Source: Roseivirga pacifica (lineage in GTDB: Bacteria; Bacteroidota; Bacteroidia; Cytophagales; Cyclobacteriaceae). Taken from it: 64,000 bases of DNA. Of this stretch, positions 35,738-45,073 are shown in pieces. The DNA is taken from positions 69,501 to 133,500 of the forward strand of contig NZ_FOIR01000001.1 in the NCBI RefSeq assembly GCF_900111145.1. The letters are read 5' to 3'. Numbering within the stretch: the first letter of the stretch is position 1; every line of letters begins with the position of its first letter. Made by a program: the position numbers and the translations under genes. The notes under the pieces were generated by a model, which made no database searches, had not been told where the DNA came from, and saw only the letters and a list, made by a program, of their open reading frames with translations.

Positions 35738-36946
35738 ATGAAAAAACAAAAACACCACTCAACGTTCTCAAAATGCCTTTTCGCACTTCTTTTAACTTTG
35801 GTTTATTCTTGCACCGGAGATAAAGAAAAATCTAAAATTTCTAAAGAAGGCCCTTTCAAAATTGACCTAGTAGAAGCGTATAGCAATAGAGGTGAGCTGC
35901 AGCTGAGCACTTTTGCCAAGTCTATTGAGTACATCAGTTTAGAGGCTAACCAAAACGCATTGATTGATGGGTACCCAAGCTTTTACCTTACCAAGGATAG
36001 AATAATCTCAAGTGCATTTCGACAGTTATACTCATTCGATAGAACCACAGGAAGATTTTTGACAGAAGTAAAGCGTTATGGTGAAGGCCCAGACGAGTAC
36101 AGAAATACACACCCTGCTTTGGGATTTAATGAAGAAGACAGCGCTTTTTACGTAAGCAAGGAGCCCTCATTAATATGGCAATTAAACCAAAATGGAGATG
36201 TTACGGACAAAATTGAAATACCCACCGGGCAAAATTACATTATGGGTTTCACAAAGCTATCGGACGACCTATTTGTTGGCTACAATGCCAACCCGGTTTG
36301 TGAACAGAAAAACAGGCTTACGGTTTTTAACAGAAGTGGCAAAACAATTAAAGCCTACCCAAACCCGCTTTCATGTACGCACGACATGTCAAACGGCTTC
36401 TCATTTGACTCTTCTGAAGGGCAATTCTTTAGAGACAACGGAGCTGTTTATTTCAAAGAAACTTTCAACGATACCCTCTTTCATGTATCCAGCGAAACCA
36501 TTTCTGCACACCTTGTCTTTGATAGTAAAAACCATGGCATTCCGTATGAAGACAAAACGAAGTTTATAGAAAAAGAATCAAAGTATGACCGCTATCAACC
36601 AGCTGTAGTTGATGTAAACAATGAGTACATCTTTTTCCAGCTCAGCACCAAAGACCAAACTTTTAACGGAATTTTCAGCAAAGAGACCAGAGAAGCCCAA
36701 CTATCTGACTTAGGAAATACGGAAATGCATGGATTTGCTAACGACATTGATAACTTCTTGCCATTTGTTCCGCAGTATGCAACGGATAACAACAAACTGG
36801 TGGGATATATGGAGGCTCCAGATGTTTTGGCATGGTTCAGCGAGAACTCAGAGAAAGCTGCAAAACTCCCGCCCGAGCTAAAACAACTCGGAAAACTAAA
36901 AATGGATGACAATCCGGTGGTAATGATTGTGAACTTAAAGGATTGA
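35738..36946 (+). CDS. 6-bladed beta-propeller lipoprotein
   Basis: 402 residues with lipobox LVYSC (Cys26) and a BF4221-type six-bladed propeller pattern: ISLEANQNALI, the repeated RIISSAFRQLYSFDRTTGRF and LTEVKRYGEGPDEY segments. These lipoproteins are frequent in Bacteroidota and usually of unknown role, often encoded near nutrient-uptake or peptidase genes. Here it stands alone before the DUF4924 gene, 29 bp apart. There is no enzyme motif. Confidence 0.8.
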   Translation: MKKQKHHSTFSKCLFALLLTLVYSCTGDKEKSKISKEGPFKIDLVEAYSNRGELQLSTFAKSIEYISLEANQNALIDGYPSFYLTKDRIISSAFRQLYSFDRTTGRFLTEVKRYGEGPDEYRNTHPALGFNEEDSAFYVSKEPSLIWQLNQNGDVTDKIEIPTGQNYIMGFTKLSDDLFVGYNANPVCEQKNRLTVFNRSGKTIKAYPNPLSCTHDMSNGFSFDSSEGQFFRDNGAVYFKETFNDTLFHVSSETISAHLVFDSKNHGIPYEDKTKFIEKESKYDRYQPAVVDVNNEYIFFQLSTKDQTFNGIFSKETREAQLSDLGNTEMHGFANDIDNFLPFVPQYATDNNKLVGYMEAPDVLAWFSENSEKAAKLPPELKQLGKLKMDDNPVVMIVNLKD

Positions 36947-36963
36947 TTTCTCTTTAACTGACT

Positions 36964-36971
36964 TAATTTTG
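36964..36971 (+). promoter_or_regulatory. -7 promoter box of the DUF4924 gene
   Basis: TAATTTTG, an exact TAnnTTTG match, ends four bases (CAGC) before the ATG at 36976. An ATTG lies 18 nt upstream as a possible -33. A leaderless transcript is predicted. Confidence 0.55.
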
Positions 36972-36975
36972 CAGC

Positions 36976-37509
36976 ATGCTTTTAGCCGACAAGAAAAAAC
37001 AGGAGAACATTTCCGAATACATTATTTACATGTACCAAACAGAGTTATTGATCAGAAACTTTGACTTTGACCCTGAAAAGATCAAAATCCATGTTTTGGG
37101 AAACATCCCCGATGAAAAGATGGACATGGGTAAAAAGGAAGAGGCGCTCAACTGGTACAAAAGCCTGATTGAAGCTATGCAATCTGAAGGGCTGGAAAAG
37201 GAAGGCCACTTAGCCTCCGTTCAGGCCGAAGTAGACAAACTATCAGAACTAAGCCTACAACTGCTTACCGAAAATGAAGATTACCAAGCTGTTTTTAATG
37301 CGGCCCGACCAGCCATTAGAGCCAACATTCAAGCTTCTGAAGGCTTGGTAACCAACCCAGTGCAAGCCTGCCTTAATGGCGTTTTCGGTCTGTTAATTGC
37401 CCGCATGAATGGCAAAGAAGTACCAGAAGAAATTCAACAACAGATCGAACACTTTGGCAATGTGCTTTCGATGCTATCGCATAGTTACCGGTTAACAGAA
37501 AATAGTTAA
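36976..37509 (+). CDS. DUF4924 family protein
   Basis: 177-residue, all-alpha, cytoplasmic protein without signal or membrane segment. The N-terminus KKKQENISEYIIYMYQTELLIRNF and the NPVQACLNGVFGLLIARMNGK segment identify the Bacteroidota-specific DUF4924 family. Function unknown. It probably has its own promoter overlapping the end of the propeller gene region. Confidence 0.82.
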   Translation: MLLADKKKQENISEYIIYMYQTELLIRNFDFDPEKIKIHVLGNIPDEKMDMGKKEEALNWYKSLIEAMQSEGLEKEGHLASVQAEVDKLSELSLQLLTENEDYQAVFNAARPAIRANIQASEGLVTNPVQACLNGVFGLLIARMNGKEVPEEIQQQIEHFGNVLSMLSHSYRLTENS

Positions 37510-37552
37510 TCGGGCAGCTCGGTAACTGAACTGCTTGCAACTTCTTCCAAAA

Positions 37553-37582
37553 CAAAAAAGGCGCAGACACTACGCCTGCACC
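37553..37582 (-). terminator. Intrinsic terminator of the amidohydrolase gene
   Basis: On the minus strand GGTGCAG (37576-37582) pairs with CTGCGCC (37560-37566), followed by TTTTTTG. It lies 37 bp after the amidohydrolase stop. Confidence 0.75.
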
Positions 37583-37619
37583 TTTCAATTTCTTGGTCAA
37601 CCGATTTACTAAAGCTAAA

Positions 37620-38903
37620 TCACTGTTTAAACACTTTGCCGTCTTTCATTACGAAAGTCACTTTTGTCATGGCCATAATGTCTTTGATTGGGTCGCCATC
37701 AACTGCAACAATATCGGCCATCTTACCTTCTTCAATTGTTCCGAATTTATCATCGATTCTAAGCAATTGAGAAGCAGTAATGGTTGCTGACTTAATGGCT
37801 TCCATAGCGGGCATTCCGGCTTCCACCAAATAGATAAACTCTTTGCCATTATCGCCATGCGGGAACACGCCAGCATCGGTACCAAAGGCAATTTTCACTC
37901 CTTTAGCATAAGCCTTGGCAAAAGTATCTTGAATTTGTGGACCAACAGCCTTTGCCTTTGGTACAACTACTGGCGGAAAAAAGCCCGGAACATCGGCCTT
38001 TTCTACCACATACTTACCTGCCGATATAGTTGGCACGTAATAAGTACCCATTTCAATCATCTTTTCCATGGTACGCTCCGACATAAAAGTACCATGCTCA
38101 ATCGAGTTAATGCCCGCAGATACTGCACGATACATTCCCTCATCGCCATGCGCGTGAGCGGCCGTTACAAAACCATATTCTTTAGCAGTTTCTACAATAC
38201 CCTTTAGTTCATCCATTTGAAACTGCGGGCCTTGACCGTCCTTAGCTACCGATAACACACCACCAGTGGCGGTAATTTTAATTACATCGGCACCATTTTT
38301 ATAGCGCTGGCGAATTGCTTTTCTCGCATCATCATAACTATTAATAATACCTTCTTTTGGTCCTGGATCACCCATAAGATGCGCATTGCTGCCATTGGTT
38401 GGGTCGGCATGACCACCGGTGGTTCCAATGGTTTTTTCAGCTGTGTAGATTCTAGGACCTACTACTTTCCCTGCATTAATGGCATTTCTTAACGACACAT
38501 TTACACCGCTACCACCAAGGTCGCGCACGGTAGTAAATCCGGCCATCAATGTTCGGCCGGCATACACTTGCGCATCGTAAGCAACATCGGCCGGGTTTTG
38601 AATGTACTGATTCAATCTTCTGTTAGGGTTAGACTCACCCTCAATATGCACGTGCATATCCATAAGGCCCGGCATTACAGTTTTGTCCTTCAGGTCAATT
38701 ACGGTGTCGTTGCTTTTGCCTTTGGTGTAGCCACTTTCTACAGCCGTTATCACATTACCTTCAATAATGATGGACATGCTGTTCTGAACTTGGTCGGATT
38801 TTGAATCGATTAGCTTTCCACAGTGCAAAATGGTACGCTGTGCGGAAAGAGAAAAGGTGGTGAAGGCCACCATAAGGATTGCATAAAAAATTCTCTTCTT
38901 CAT
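37620..38903 (-). CDS. Exported amidohydrolase (imidazolonepropionase/prolidase-like)
   Basis: 427 residues with signal peptide MKKRIFYAILMVAFTTFSLSAQ. The metal-dependent hydrolase barrel shows the H-x-H motif in MPGLMDMHVHIEG, the region DVIKITATGGVLS with the probable bridging Lys, the His ligands in VTAAHAHGDEGMYRAV and NSIEHGTFM, and the catalytic Asp in IAFGTDAGVFPHG. It probably hydrolyses dipeptides or cyclic amides in the periplasm. Length is typical. Single-gene unit with its own terminator. Confidence 0.9.
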   Translation of the reverse strand: MKKRIFYAILMVAFTTFSLSAQRTILHCGKLIDSKSDQVQNSMSIIIEGNVITAVESGYTKGKSNDTVIDLKDKTVMPGLMDMHVHIEGESNPNRRLNQYIQNPADVAYDAQVYAGRTLMAGFTTVRDLGGSGVNVSLRNAINAGKVVGPRIYTAEKTIGTTGGHADPTNGSNAHLMGDPGPKEGIINSYDDARKAIRQRYKNGADVIKITATGGVLSVAKDGQGPQFQMDELKGIVETAKEYGFVTAAHAHGDEGMYRAVSAGINSIEHGTFMSERTMEKMIEMGTYYVPTISAGKYVVEKADVPGFFPPVVVPKAKAVGPQIQDTFAKAYAKGVKIAFGTDAGVFPHGDNGKEFIYLVEAGMPAMEAIKSATITASQLLRIDDKFGTIEEGKMADIVAVDGDPIKDIMAMTKVTFVMKDGKVFKQ

Positions 38904-39012
38904 AGTAGTTAGTTTAATACTAATCGGGAAGTTAATGATTAATGCAAATGATTTACCTCATTTTAAGACAAACGGGCAAGAGTGTTTCGATACGGTAATT
39001 ATTGGCCAGCAC

Positions 39013-39699
39013 CTACTTTCTCACCAAGCGCGCTAAGTATTGTCCGTGCTCATCGGTTTCTAAAAAGTAGCAATACCAGCCTAGGTCATCGGCCATTTGA
39101 GTCATGGTGTCCTTATCAAAATACACCCAGTCGAACCACTCACCTTTTTCACCTTTATACTCATACTGAAAGCTCACTTCTCCATAATAGTGATCATTTG
39201 GCAACGCTTCGTCTTCGTATAAATAATCTATATCGCTCGAATCGATAAAGATCTGCCCATTAGACGCTAGCAGGTCATCGGCTTTCTTCAAAAAATCGGC
39301 AAATCGATCCTTTTTGCCCACAAAGCCTATTCCATTCATCAAGCCAAGAATGGTATCGAATTTTTCTCCTTCTAATTTAAAATAGTCGACTTGGCGGGCA
39401 TCTTTCACTCCCGACTCCTTCATTACGTCTACCGCTGTTTTGGATGTATCGATAGCCGTTACGGTAAGCCCCATTTGTTGTAGGCACAAAGCATGAGAAC
39501 CTGTTCCGGCTCCAACATCGAGCACCTTACCTTCGCAGATGGAGAGCGCCATTTTTTCAAGGTCAGGCATATCTTCGTATTCACGGAAAAAATACCATAG
39601 TGGCATTTCTTCAGGCTCACCATAACTGGTATTCAGCATTAATACACCCTCTTCCTTTTCATGGGCATAATCGAGCAAAGCCTTACCGTAAACATCCAT
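39013..39699 (-). CDS. Class I SAM-dependent methyltransferase
   Basis: 228 residues from the ATG at 39699 (MDVYGKALLDYAHEKEEG). The SAM-binding motif I is VLDVGAGTGSHALCL, motif II includes VTAIDTSKTAVDVMK, and FDTILGLMNGIGF follows. Substrate unknown; the acidic, aromatic C-terminal part (GEWFDWVYFDKDTM) does not point to a known class. A TTG 12 bases upstream is possible but unneeded. No partner gene is adjacent. Confidence 0.87.
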   Translation of the reverse strand: MDVYGKALLDYAHEKEEGVLMLNTSYGEPEEMPLWYFFREYEDMPDLEKMALSICEGKVLDVGAGTGSHALCLQQMGLTVTAIDTSKTAVDVMKESGVKDARQVDYFKLEGEKFDTILGLMNGIGFVGKKDRFADFLKKADDLLASNGQIFIDSSDIDYLYEDEALPNDHYYGEVSFQYEYKGEKGEWFDWVYFDKDTMTQMADDLGWYCYFLETDEHGQYLARLVRK

Positions 39700-39959
39700 G
39701 CTTGTATTCAATTTTTAGCAAACCTCGATTTTTCCGCTTCAGCAACCAAATTTTATTCCGACAAAACATTTTGGTTCAAAATTTAGATTCAGCCATAGCA
39801 ACTAAGTACTCAAATAATCCATAAAGATTAACGAAAAAGCAAAAACGAATAATCAACTAATGTTCAACCACTTACAAAGTAAGCAACCGTTTACATGAAT
39901 ATATATCAGCTTGGAGAAATGGAATATGGCAACGGTAGAACAAATAGCACATTTGTAAG

Positions 39960-42461
39960 TTGAATAATAAGACTGGAGAGGGTTTGAAAGCGAGAATCAC
40001 CATAATTTTCTTGCTGTTGGCGATTGGGTTTACGCAAACAGCATTAGCACAGTACGAGCAAAAATCTTTTGATGCCGTGCGTACAGATGAGTCCATCAAA
40101 ATTGATGGCGTAATAGATGAGGACATTTGGTGCACTGTACCTGTTCAAACAAACTTTACTCAACTGCGCCCCAACCCGGGAGAAGCTGGAGCTAAAAGAA
40201 CCGAAGTGCGCATGGTTTATGACGATGACGCGATCTACATTTCGGCCGTTCTATACGATAAAAAAGAAGACATTTTCAACTTACTCACCAACCGCGACAA
40301 CATTGGTAACTCGGACTATTTTGGTGTGATAATCGACCCATTTAAAGCCGGCCTAAATGGTGTTGGCTTGTTTGTTACGGTAGCTGGTGTGCAATACGAT
40401 ACACGCTATAGCAATGGCGGTAATGAACGTATTTGGAGAAATGACGAATCGTGGAATGCTGCTTGGCTTTCCGAAACAAAGATTTACGAAGACCGATGGG
40501 TAGTCGAATACAAAATACCTTACGCTGTACTGCGCTTTGACGGAAAAGAGGTGCAAGACTGGGGTATTAACTTTTTCCGAAGATCTACTTCGGACAACCA
40601 AGATTTGCACTGGAATGCCATTGACCCAGAGCTTGATGGTTTCTTGAATCAAGCTGGTGTGGTGAAAAACCTGACCAATATTGAAACACCAACGAGGTTA
40701 TTCTTCTATCCATACGTATCAACAGTGGTAACCCGCTCTACGGAGCAAGGCTTTGTAAAACCGCAGTTTAATGCAGGAATGGACCTGAAGTATGGTATAA
40801 ACGATGCCTTTACTTTAGACATGACCTTGATTCCGGACTTTAGCGGAGTACGTTCCGATAATCAGGTTTTGAACCTTTCGCCTTTCGAAGTGAGGTTTAA
40901 CGAGAATAGACAGTTCTTTACCGAAGGGGTAGAGCTATTCTCAAAAGCGGGGCTATTCTATTCGAGAAGAATTGGTGGCACTTTTGGCCATAGGCCCGAA
41001 GACCCAACAGACAGAGAAGAAGTAATTATTACGCCTCAGGCGGCTCAATTACTAAACGCGTCAAAAGTAACAGGCCGTACGAGCAAAGGTTTGGGTATTG
41101 GCCTTTTTAATGCCATTACTGACGGAACCGTTATCACTGTTCAAGATACTCTAACAGGAGAGCTTAGGGATTTGGAGGCAGACCCAATGACTAACTTTAA
41201 CGTGATTGTGTTAGACCAAAACCTAAAGAACAACTCTAGCATTTCGCTTACCAATACAAATGTTTCTCGCTGGAAAAAGGGAGATGACGCAAATGTATCT
41301 GGCCTTAACTTAAGCCTGCGAGACAAGTCCTTAACTTGGCGATTTAGAGGGGCATATTCGTATAGCCACATTCGTTATTACAGCGATGACGACCGCAATG
41401 TAAAAGATGGTTTCTCATACGACCTAGACTTTGCAAAAACACGTGGCAACTTTCAATTTAATGTAAGGCGAAACGTGGATTCGCGCGATTATGATATTAA
41501 CGATTTAGGCTTCTTAAGAAGAGCCAATAGCATAGAGCATGGCGCCAATGTTTCCTATAACTCTTTCCAGCCAAAAGGTATTTTCAATAATTGGAATGTA
41601 AGAACTGGCGCTGAATACAGTGAGCTCTTCGACCCAAAAACCTACACCAACTTTAGAGTTAACCTAAATGCCGATGGGCAGTTCAGAAATTTCTGGTCGG
41701 TTGGTGGCTTTATTCGTGTCGACCCAAGAACCAACTACGATTACTTTGAGCCGCGAACCGATGGCTATTACTTTAAAAGAGACCCGAGCCATTCTTACGG
41801 CACCAATTATAGCACTGATGGCCGAAAGAACTTTAGAACAAATGGTAGAATTAGCTTTTGGGAAAGACCTAGTTGGGAACAAACCGAATTTGGTTTTAAC
41901 CACTCGGAAAGACTACGCGTTGGCGCTAGGTTTGAGATTTCGCACCGTGTAAACTTTACCGATAAGAACAATGAGCGTGGTTACGTTACCAAACTGTATG
42001 ATGACCAAGACAACTTGGAAGACATCATTTTCGGGAAGAGAAGAGTAAAGAACCTGGAGAACACACTCGATAGCCGCTATATCTTCACCAACCGCATGGG
42101 GTTAACCTTCCGTATGCGTCATTATTGGTCACGTGTTGACTACAAGGACTACCTTAAACTTCAGGAAGATGGTGAGTTGACAGATTCAGACTACACCGGC
42201 ATGGATGGTGGCGAATCGCTACACGACCGCAACTACAATGCCTTTAACATAGATATGGAGTACAATTGGCAGTTGGCCCCAGGTAGCGAATTCAAGATTA
42301 TTTGGAAGCGACAAATCTACACCGATGGCAACATGCCAGAAGTAACTTTTGTTGACAACTTTGAAGACACTTGGAATGCACCAAACGTAGATACCTTCAC
42401 TTTTAGGCTGGTGTATTTTGTAGATTATTTGAACATAAAGAAAATCTTCCAGAGCAGTTAA
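39960..42461 (+). CDS. DUF5916 outer-membrane protein with N-terminal CBM9-like domain
   Basis: About 833 residues. The signal peptide (KARITIIFLLLAIGFTQTALA) leads to a carbohydrate-binding family 9-like domain (about 40-230; SIKIDGVIDEDIWCTVPVQ and VRMVYDDDAIYISAVLYD), then the DUF5916 barrel with VTRSTEQGFVKPQFNAGMDL, TLDMTLIPDFSGVRSDNQ and RFNENRQFFTEG. It resembles TonB-receptor barrels without a plug; its role is unknown. No ATG precedes the signal peptide: the only starts are TTG at 39960 or TTG at 39984, the latter giving the neater signal peptide. 39712-39959 holds no gene that I can support. Confidence 0.85.
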   Translation: MNNKTGEGLKARITIIFLLLAIGFTQTALAQYEQKSFDAVRTDESIKIDGVIDEDIWCTVPVQTNFTQLRPNPGEAGAKRTEVRMVYDDDAIYISAVLYDKKEDIFNLLTNRDNIGNSDYFGVIIDPFKAGLNGVGLFVTVAGVQYDTRYSNGGNERIWRNDESWNAAWLSETKIYEDRWVVEYKIPYAVLRFDGKEVQDWGINFFRRSTSDNQDLHWNAIDPELDGFLNQAGVVKNLTNIETPTRLFFYPYVSTVVTRSTEQGFVKPQFNAGMDLKYGINDAFTLDMTLIPDFSGVRSDNQVLNLSPFEVRFNENRQFFTEGVELFSKAGLFYSRRIGGTFGHRPEDPTDREEVIITPQAAQLLNASKVTGRTSKGLGIGLFNAITDGTVITVQDTLTGELRDLEADPMTNFNVIVLDQNLKNNSSISLTNTNVSRWKKGDDANVSGLNLSLRDKSLTWRFRGAYSYSHIRYYSDDDRNVKDGFSYDLDFAKTRGNFQFNVRRNVDSRDYDINDLGFLRRANSIEHGANVSYNSFQPKGIFNNWNVRTGAEYSELFDPKTYTNFRVNLNADGQFRNFWSVGGFIRVDPRTNYDYFEPRTDGYYFKRDPSHSYGTNYSTDGRKNFRTNGRISFWERPSWEQTEFGFNHSERLRVGARFEISHRVNFTDKNNERGYVTKLYDDQDNLEDIIFGKRRVKNLENTLDSRYIFTNRMGLTFRMRHYWSRVDYKDYLKLQEDGELTDSDYTGMDGGESLHDRNYNAFNIDMEYNWQLAPGSEFKIIWKRQIYTDGNMPEVTFVDNFEDTWNAPNVDTFTFRLVYFVDYLNIKKIFQSS

Positions 42462-42507
42462 GAACTTCTTTTGGCTAGAATATGTAGTTTTAGCTAAAAG
42501 CAAGGCC

Positions 42508-43104
42508 ATTAACTATTTAGCGCACTTACTACTTTCAGGAGAAGACTACCAAATTGCCTTAGGCAATTTTATGGGAGACTTTGTTAAGGGAAAAGACTTT
42601 GAAAACTACCCCGACCGCATAAAAACAGGCATTTTACTGCACCGAGAAATCGACAGATATACTGACAGTCACGATGTAGTAAAACAGAGTAAAGACCGGC
42701 TACGGGAAAAATACCGGCATTATTCGGGAGTGATTATCGATGTGTTTTACGATCACTTTTTAGCCAATAGTTTTCAGGCTTACACAAAAGAGCCTCTCCA
42801 TGAATTTGTAATGCGCCATTATCAGAATTTAGAGACCAACAGCCACACACTCCCTGCAAGGGCACAAAACATGTTGGAATACATGGTGCGCGGTAATTGG
42901 CTGGAGAATTATAAAGAGTTGCGCGGCATTCAGAAAACGCTCACGGGTATGTCGCGCAGAACCAAGTTCAACTCGCTAATGGACCAGGCAATTATAGAGT
43001 TGACCACCTACCACCAGCAATTTGCCGATGAGTTCGCGGCATTTTTCCCCGACATACAAGCACATGCTACCCAATACCGCAAAGATTTAGTTAATTCGCA
43101 TTAA
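42508..43104 (+). CDS. ACP phosphodiesterase (AcpH/DUF479), probable ATT start
   Basis: The family removes the phosphopantetheine arm from acyl carrier protein. The first ATG (42571) would give only 177 residues starting MGDFVKGKDFENYPDR. The frame stays open upstream and encodes NYLAHLLLSGEDYQIALGNF just before it, exactly the conserved N-terminus of the family (normally MNYLAHL...GNFxGDFVKG). The codon at the expected Met is ATT (42508), giving 198 residues, the normal length. Conserved blocks RIKTGILLHREIDRYTDSH and IDVFYDHFLA supply the predicted metal ligands. It shares one base with the next gene (TAATG). Either ATT is used, as in infC, or the gene is truncated. Confidence 0.82.
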   Translation: MNYLAHLLLSGEDYQIALGNFMGDFVKGKDFENYPDRIKTGILLHREIDRYTDSHDVVKQSKDRLREKYRHYSGVIIDVFYDHFLANSFQAYTKEPLHEFVMRHYQNLETNSHTLPARAQNMLEYMVRGNWLENYKELRGIQKTLTGMSRRTKFNSLMDQAIIELTTYHQQFADEFAAFFPDIQAHATQYRKDLVNSH

Positions 43105-43547
43105 TGATTCTTTCCAGACCGAAACGAAAAACCATTTTCTCGCTCAGCGTATCGACCATAGTGTGTGGCCTTGGCTCAATCTACTTTATGCGCCAAGTTT
43201 TGGCCGAACCGCAAGGCACCTGGCGCTACATTGTACTGGGTATACTTTTGCTTTGTACTTCCATTCTTATTTACAAGCTGCTCTTTAACTATAAAGTGCT
43301 AAAAATTAGCCACGATCAAATCAACATTTATTACCCATTCAGGCTATTCAGGTCTACTCAGCCAATTAGCAATTTAGGTGCTTGGCAGGAAACCGTCATC
43401 AACACCAACAAAACCATTTTCAAAGAATTGAAGCTCGTTTTTGTAGATAAAGGCTACGTAAAGATTTCGAACCACGAAAACAGCGATTACGACAAAGTGT
43501 ATAAGTACATTAAAAAGAAGGCTCCTAAAAAAGAGGTGAAAGACTAA
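43104..43547 (+). CDS. Two-helix membrane protein with PH-like domain
   Basis: 147 residues with hydrophobic helices at about 11-29 and 41-60, then a soluble beta-rich part (VLKISHDQINIYYPFR to YKYIKKKAP) resembling the bacterial PH-like (bPH) domains of small membrane proteins. The tail is basic. Family assignment is tentative and function unknown. It overlaps both neighbours by one base, so it is co-translated with the ACP phosphodiesterase and fluC genes. Confidence 0.6.
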   Translation: MILSRPKRKTIFSLSVSTIVCGLGSIYFMRQVLAEPQGTWRYIVLGILLLCTSILIYKLLFNYKVLKISHDQINIYYPFRLFRSTQPISNLGAWQETVINTNKTIFKELKLVFVDKGYVKISNHENSDYDKVYKYIKKKAPKKEVKD

Positions 43548-43918
43548 TGCTGAAAAACATGCTCATAGTGGCCATTGGTGGCGGTGTTGGTAGCGCATTG
43601 CGCTTTCTAATTCAAGAAACCATACACAAGAACTTTGAGGGTGTTACGCCTTATGGCACATTTGCAGTAAACATGCTCGGCTGCTTTCTTATCGGCCTAT
43701 TTTTAGGCTGGGTAGAAAACGAAAAGTACCTGACAGAAACGACCAACCTGTTACTGATATCAGGTTTTTGTGGTGGCTTTACTACCTTTTCAACATTTGC
43801 CATGCAAAGCCAAGGCTTGCTGTTCGACCAAAAGCCTTTTCAAGCAATATTGTACCTAACACTAAGTGTTGTAGTAGGCGTAGTGCTGGCTTATTTGGGT
43901 TTGAAGCTGGCAAAATAA
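43547..43918 (+). CDS. crcB: Fluoride channel FluC (CrcB)
   Basis: 123 residues with four membrane helices; two copies assemble as an antiparallel dimer that exports fluoride. Signatures are GGGVGSALRFLIQ, the YGTFAVNMLGCFLIGLFLGW helix with the pore Asn, and the central SGFCGGFTTFSTFAMQ with the Phe residues of the fluoride path. Length is normal. No fluoride riboswitch was seen, as expected for a gene deep inside an operon. Confidence 0.94.
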   Translation: MLKNMLIVAIGGGVGSALRFLIQETIHKNFEGVTPYGTFAVNMLGCFLIGLFLGWVENEKYLTETTNLLLISGFCGGFTTFSTFAMQSQGLLFDQKPFQAILYLTLSVVVGVVLAYLGLKLAK

Positions 43919-43946
43919 AAGCCTTAGCGAATCACCAAGGCTTTGT
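43917..43946. terminator. Probable bidirectional terminator between fluC and the M42 peptidase
   Basis: AAAGCCTT (43918-43925) and AAGGCTTT (43937-43944) pair around an 11-nt loop between two convergent genes. The flanking A/T tracts are short. Confidence 0.6.
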
Positions 43947-43965
43947 AAGCTACTTGCCTAATTTC

Positions 43966-45018
43966 TTAATGACTCCAATCATACTGATCCAACCACTGCA
44001 AACAAGCAATTAGCAAATCAATAGCTGATTGAATATCTTCTTTATCCGCCATTTCAATTACTTGGTGCAGGTGTCGCGTGGGAATAGAAACTGCACCGGA
44101 AATCGCACCATTTTTACCCATGCGTTGCACACCAGCTGTATCGGTTCCACCAGCTGTTAGTACCTCTGGCTGCCATTTAATCCCCGCCTTATCGGCCGTT
44201 TCTTTCATATAAGCCACCATACGGTAATCGCAAATGGTAGAAGCATCCATTATTTTTATAGCCGCTCCTTTTCCAAGACTTGTTACCTTTTCGTGGGGTT
44301 GAGCACCTGGTAAATCATAAGCAATGGTAGTATCTAAGCCAAAACCAAAATCGGGGTTAATGGTGTGTGCAGAAACATTTGCTCCGCGCAAGCCTACTTC
44401 TTCTTGCACCGTGAACACGCCATAAACATCGTAAGGCACGTCCTTCAGGTTTCTTAATGCTTCTATTAATATGAAAACTGAAACCCTATTATCAATCGAC
44501 TTACAGTTTACACAGCTGCCCATTTCGATAAGTTCACGCTCGCGTGTTATTGGGTCTCCCACAGAAACGATTTTCTCCACCTCTTCTTTAGACATTCCGA
44601 GGTCTATAAAATAGTCGGTGGTTTTAGACACTTTGTTGCGCTCCTCTGGCGACATTACGTGAATAGGCTTGGTGCCCATCACCCCGATTACATCTTCTTT
44701 TCCATGCACAATTACACGTTGTGCAGTCAAAGTCTTAGGGTCGAAGCCTCCAAGCGTATGAAAACGCAAAAAGCCATTATCATCAATATGGGTAACAATA
44801 AACCCTATCTCATCCATATGAGCGGCCACCATGGCTTTTTTGCCCTGCGTATTATTCTTACCCTTTTTTACGGCAATTACATTTCCCAGATTGTCTACGG
44901 AGATCTCATCTACCAAAGGCGTAACCTCTTTGATCACCAAATCGCGCACGCGTTTTTCAAATCCGGGTGCTCCTGCTACCTCGCAAATATCTTTCAGAAG
45001 GGAAATATTCAATGCCAT
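43966..45018 (-). CDS. M42 family metallopeptidase (glutamyl aminopeptidase-like)
   Basis: 350 residues from the ATG at 45018 (MALNISLLKDICEVAGAPGFE). Cytoplasmic binuclear metallo-aminopeptidase, usually a dodecameric tetrahedral particle. Metal-ligand motifs: MVAAHMDEIGFIV (His, Asp), SIDNRVSVFIL (Asp), VFTVQEEVGLRGA (catalytic Glu and ligand Glu), FGLDTTIAYD (Asp) and the C-terminal PTRHLHQVIEM (His). The earlier start at 45036 falls inside a TATATTTG -7 box and is unlikely. Confidence 0.94.
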   Translation of the reverse strand: MALNISLLKDICEVAGAPGFEKRVRDLVIKEVTPLVDEISVDNLGNVIAVKKGKNNTQGKKAMVAAHMDEIGFIVTHIDDNGFLRFHTLGGFDPKTLTAQRVIVHGKEDVIGVMGTKPIHVMSPEERNKVSKTTDYFIDLGMSKEEVEKIVSVGDPITRERELIEMGSCVNCKSIDNRVSVFILIEALRNLKDVPYDVYGVFTVQEEVGLRGANVSAHTINPDFGFGLDTTIAYDLPGAQPHEKVTSLGKGAAIKIMDASTICDYRMVAYMKETADKAGIKWQPEVLTAGGTDTAGVQRMGKNGAISGAVSIPTRHLHQVIEMADKEDIQSAIDLLIACLQWLDQYDWSH

Positions 45019-45035
45019 AATTGTAATATTTAGCA

Positions 45036-45043
45036 CAAATATA
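45036..45043 (-). promoter_or_regulatory. -7 promoter box of the M42 peptidase gene
   Basis: On the minus strand TATATTTG, an exact TAnnTTTG match, 17 nt before the ATG at 45018; TTTT sits at the -33 position with 19-nt spacing. Confidence 0.55.
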
Positions 45044-45073
45044 GGCTAAAGGGCGATGCTTGAAAAACAGATT

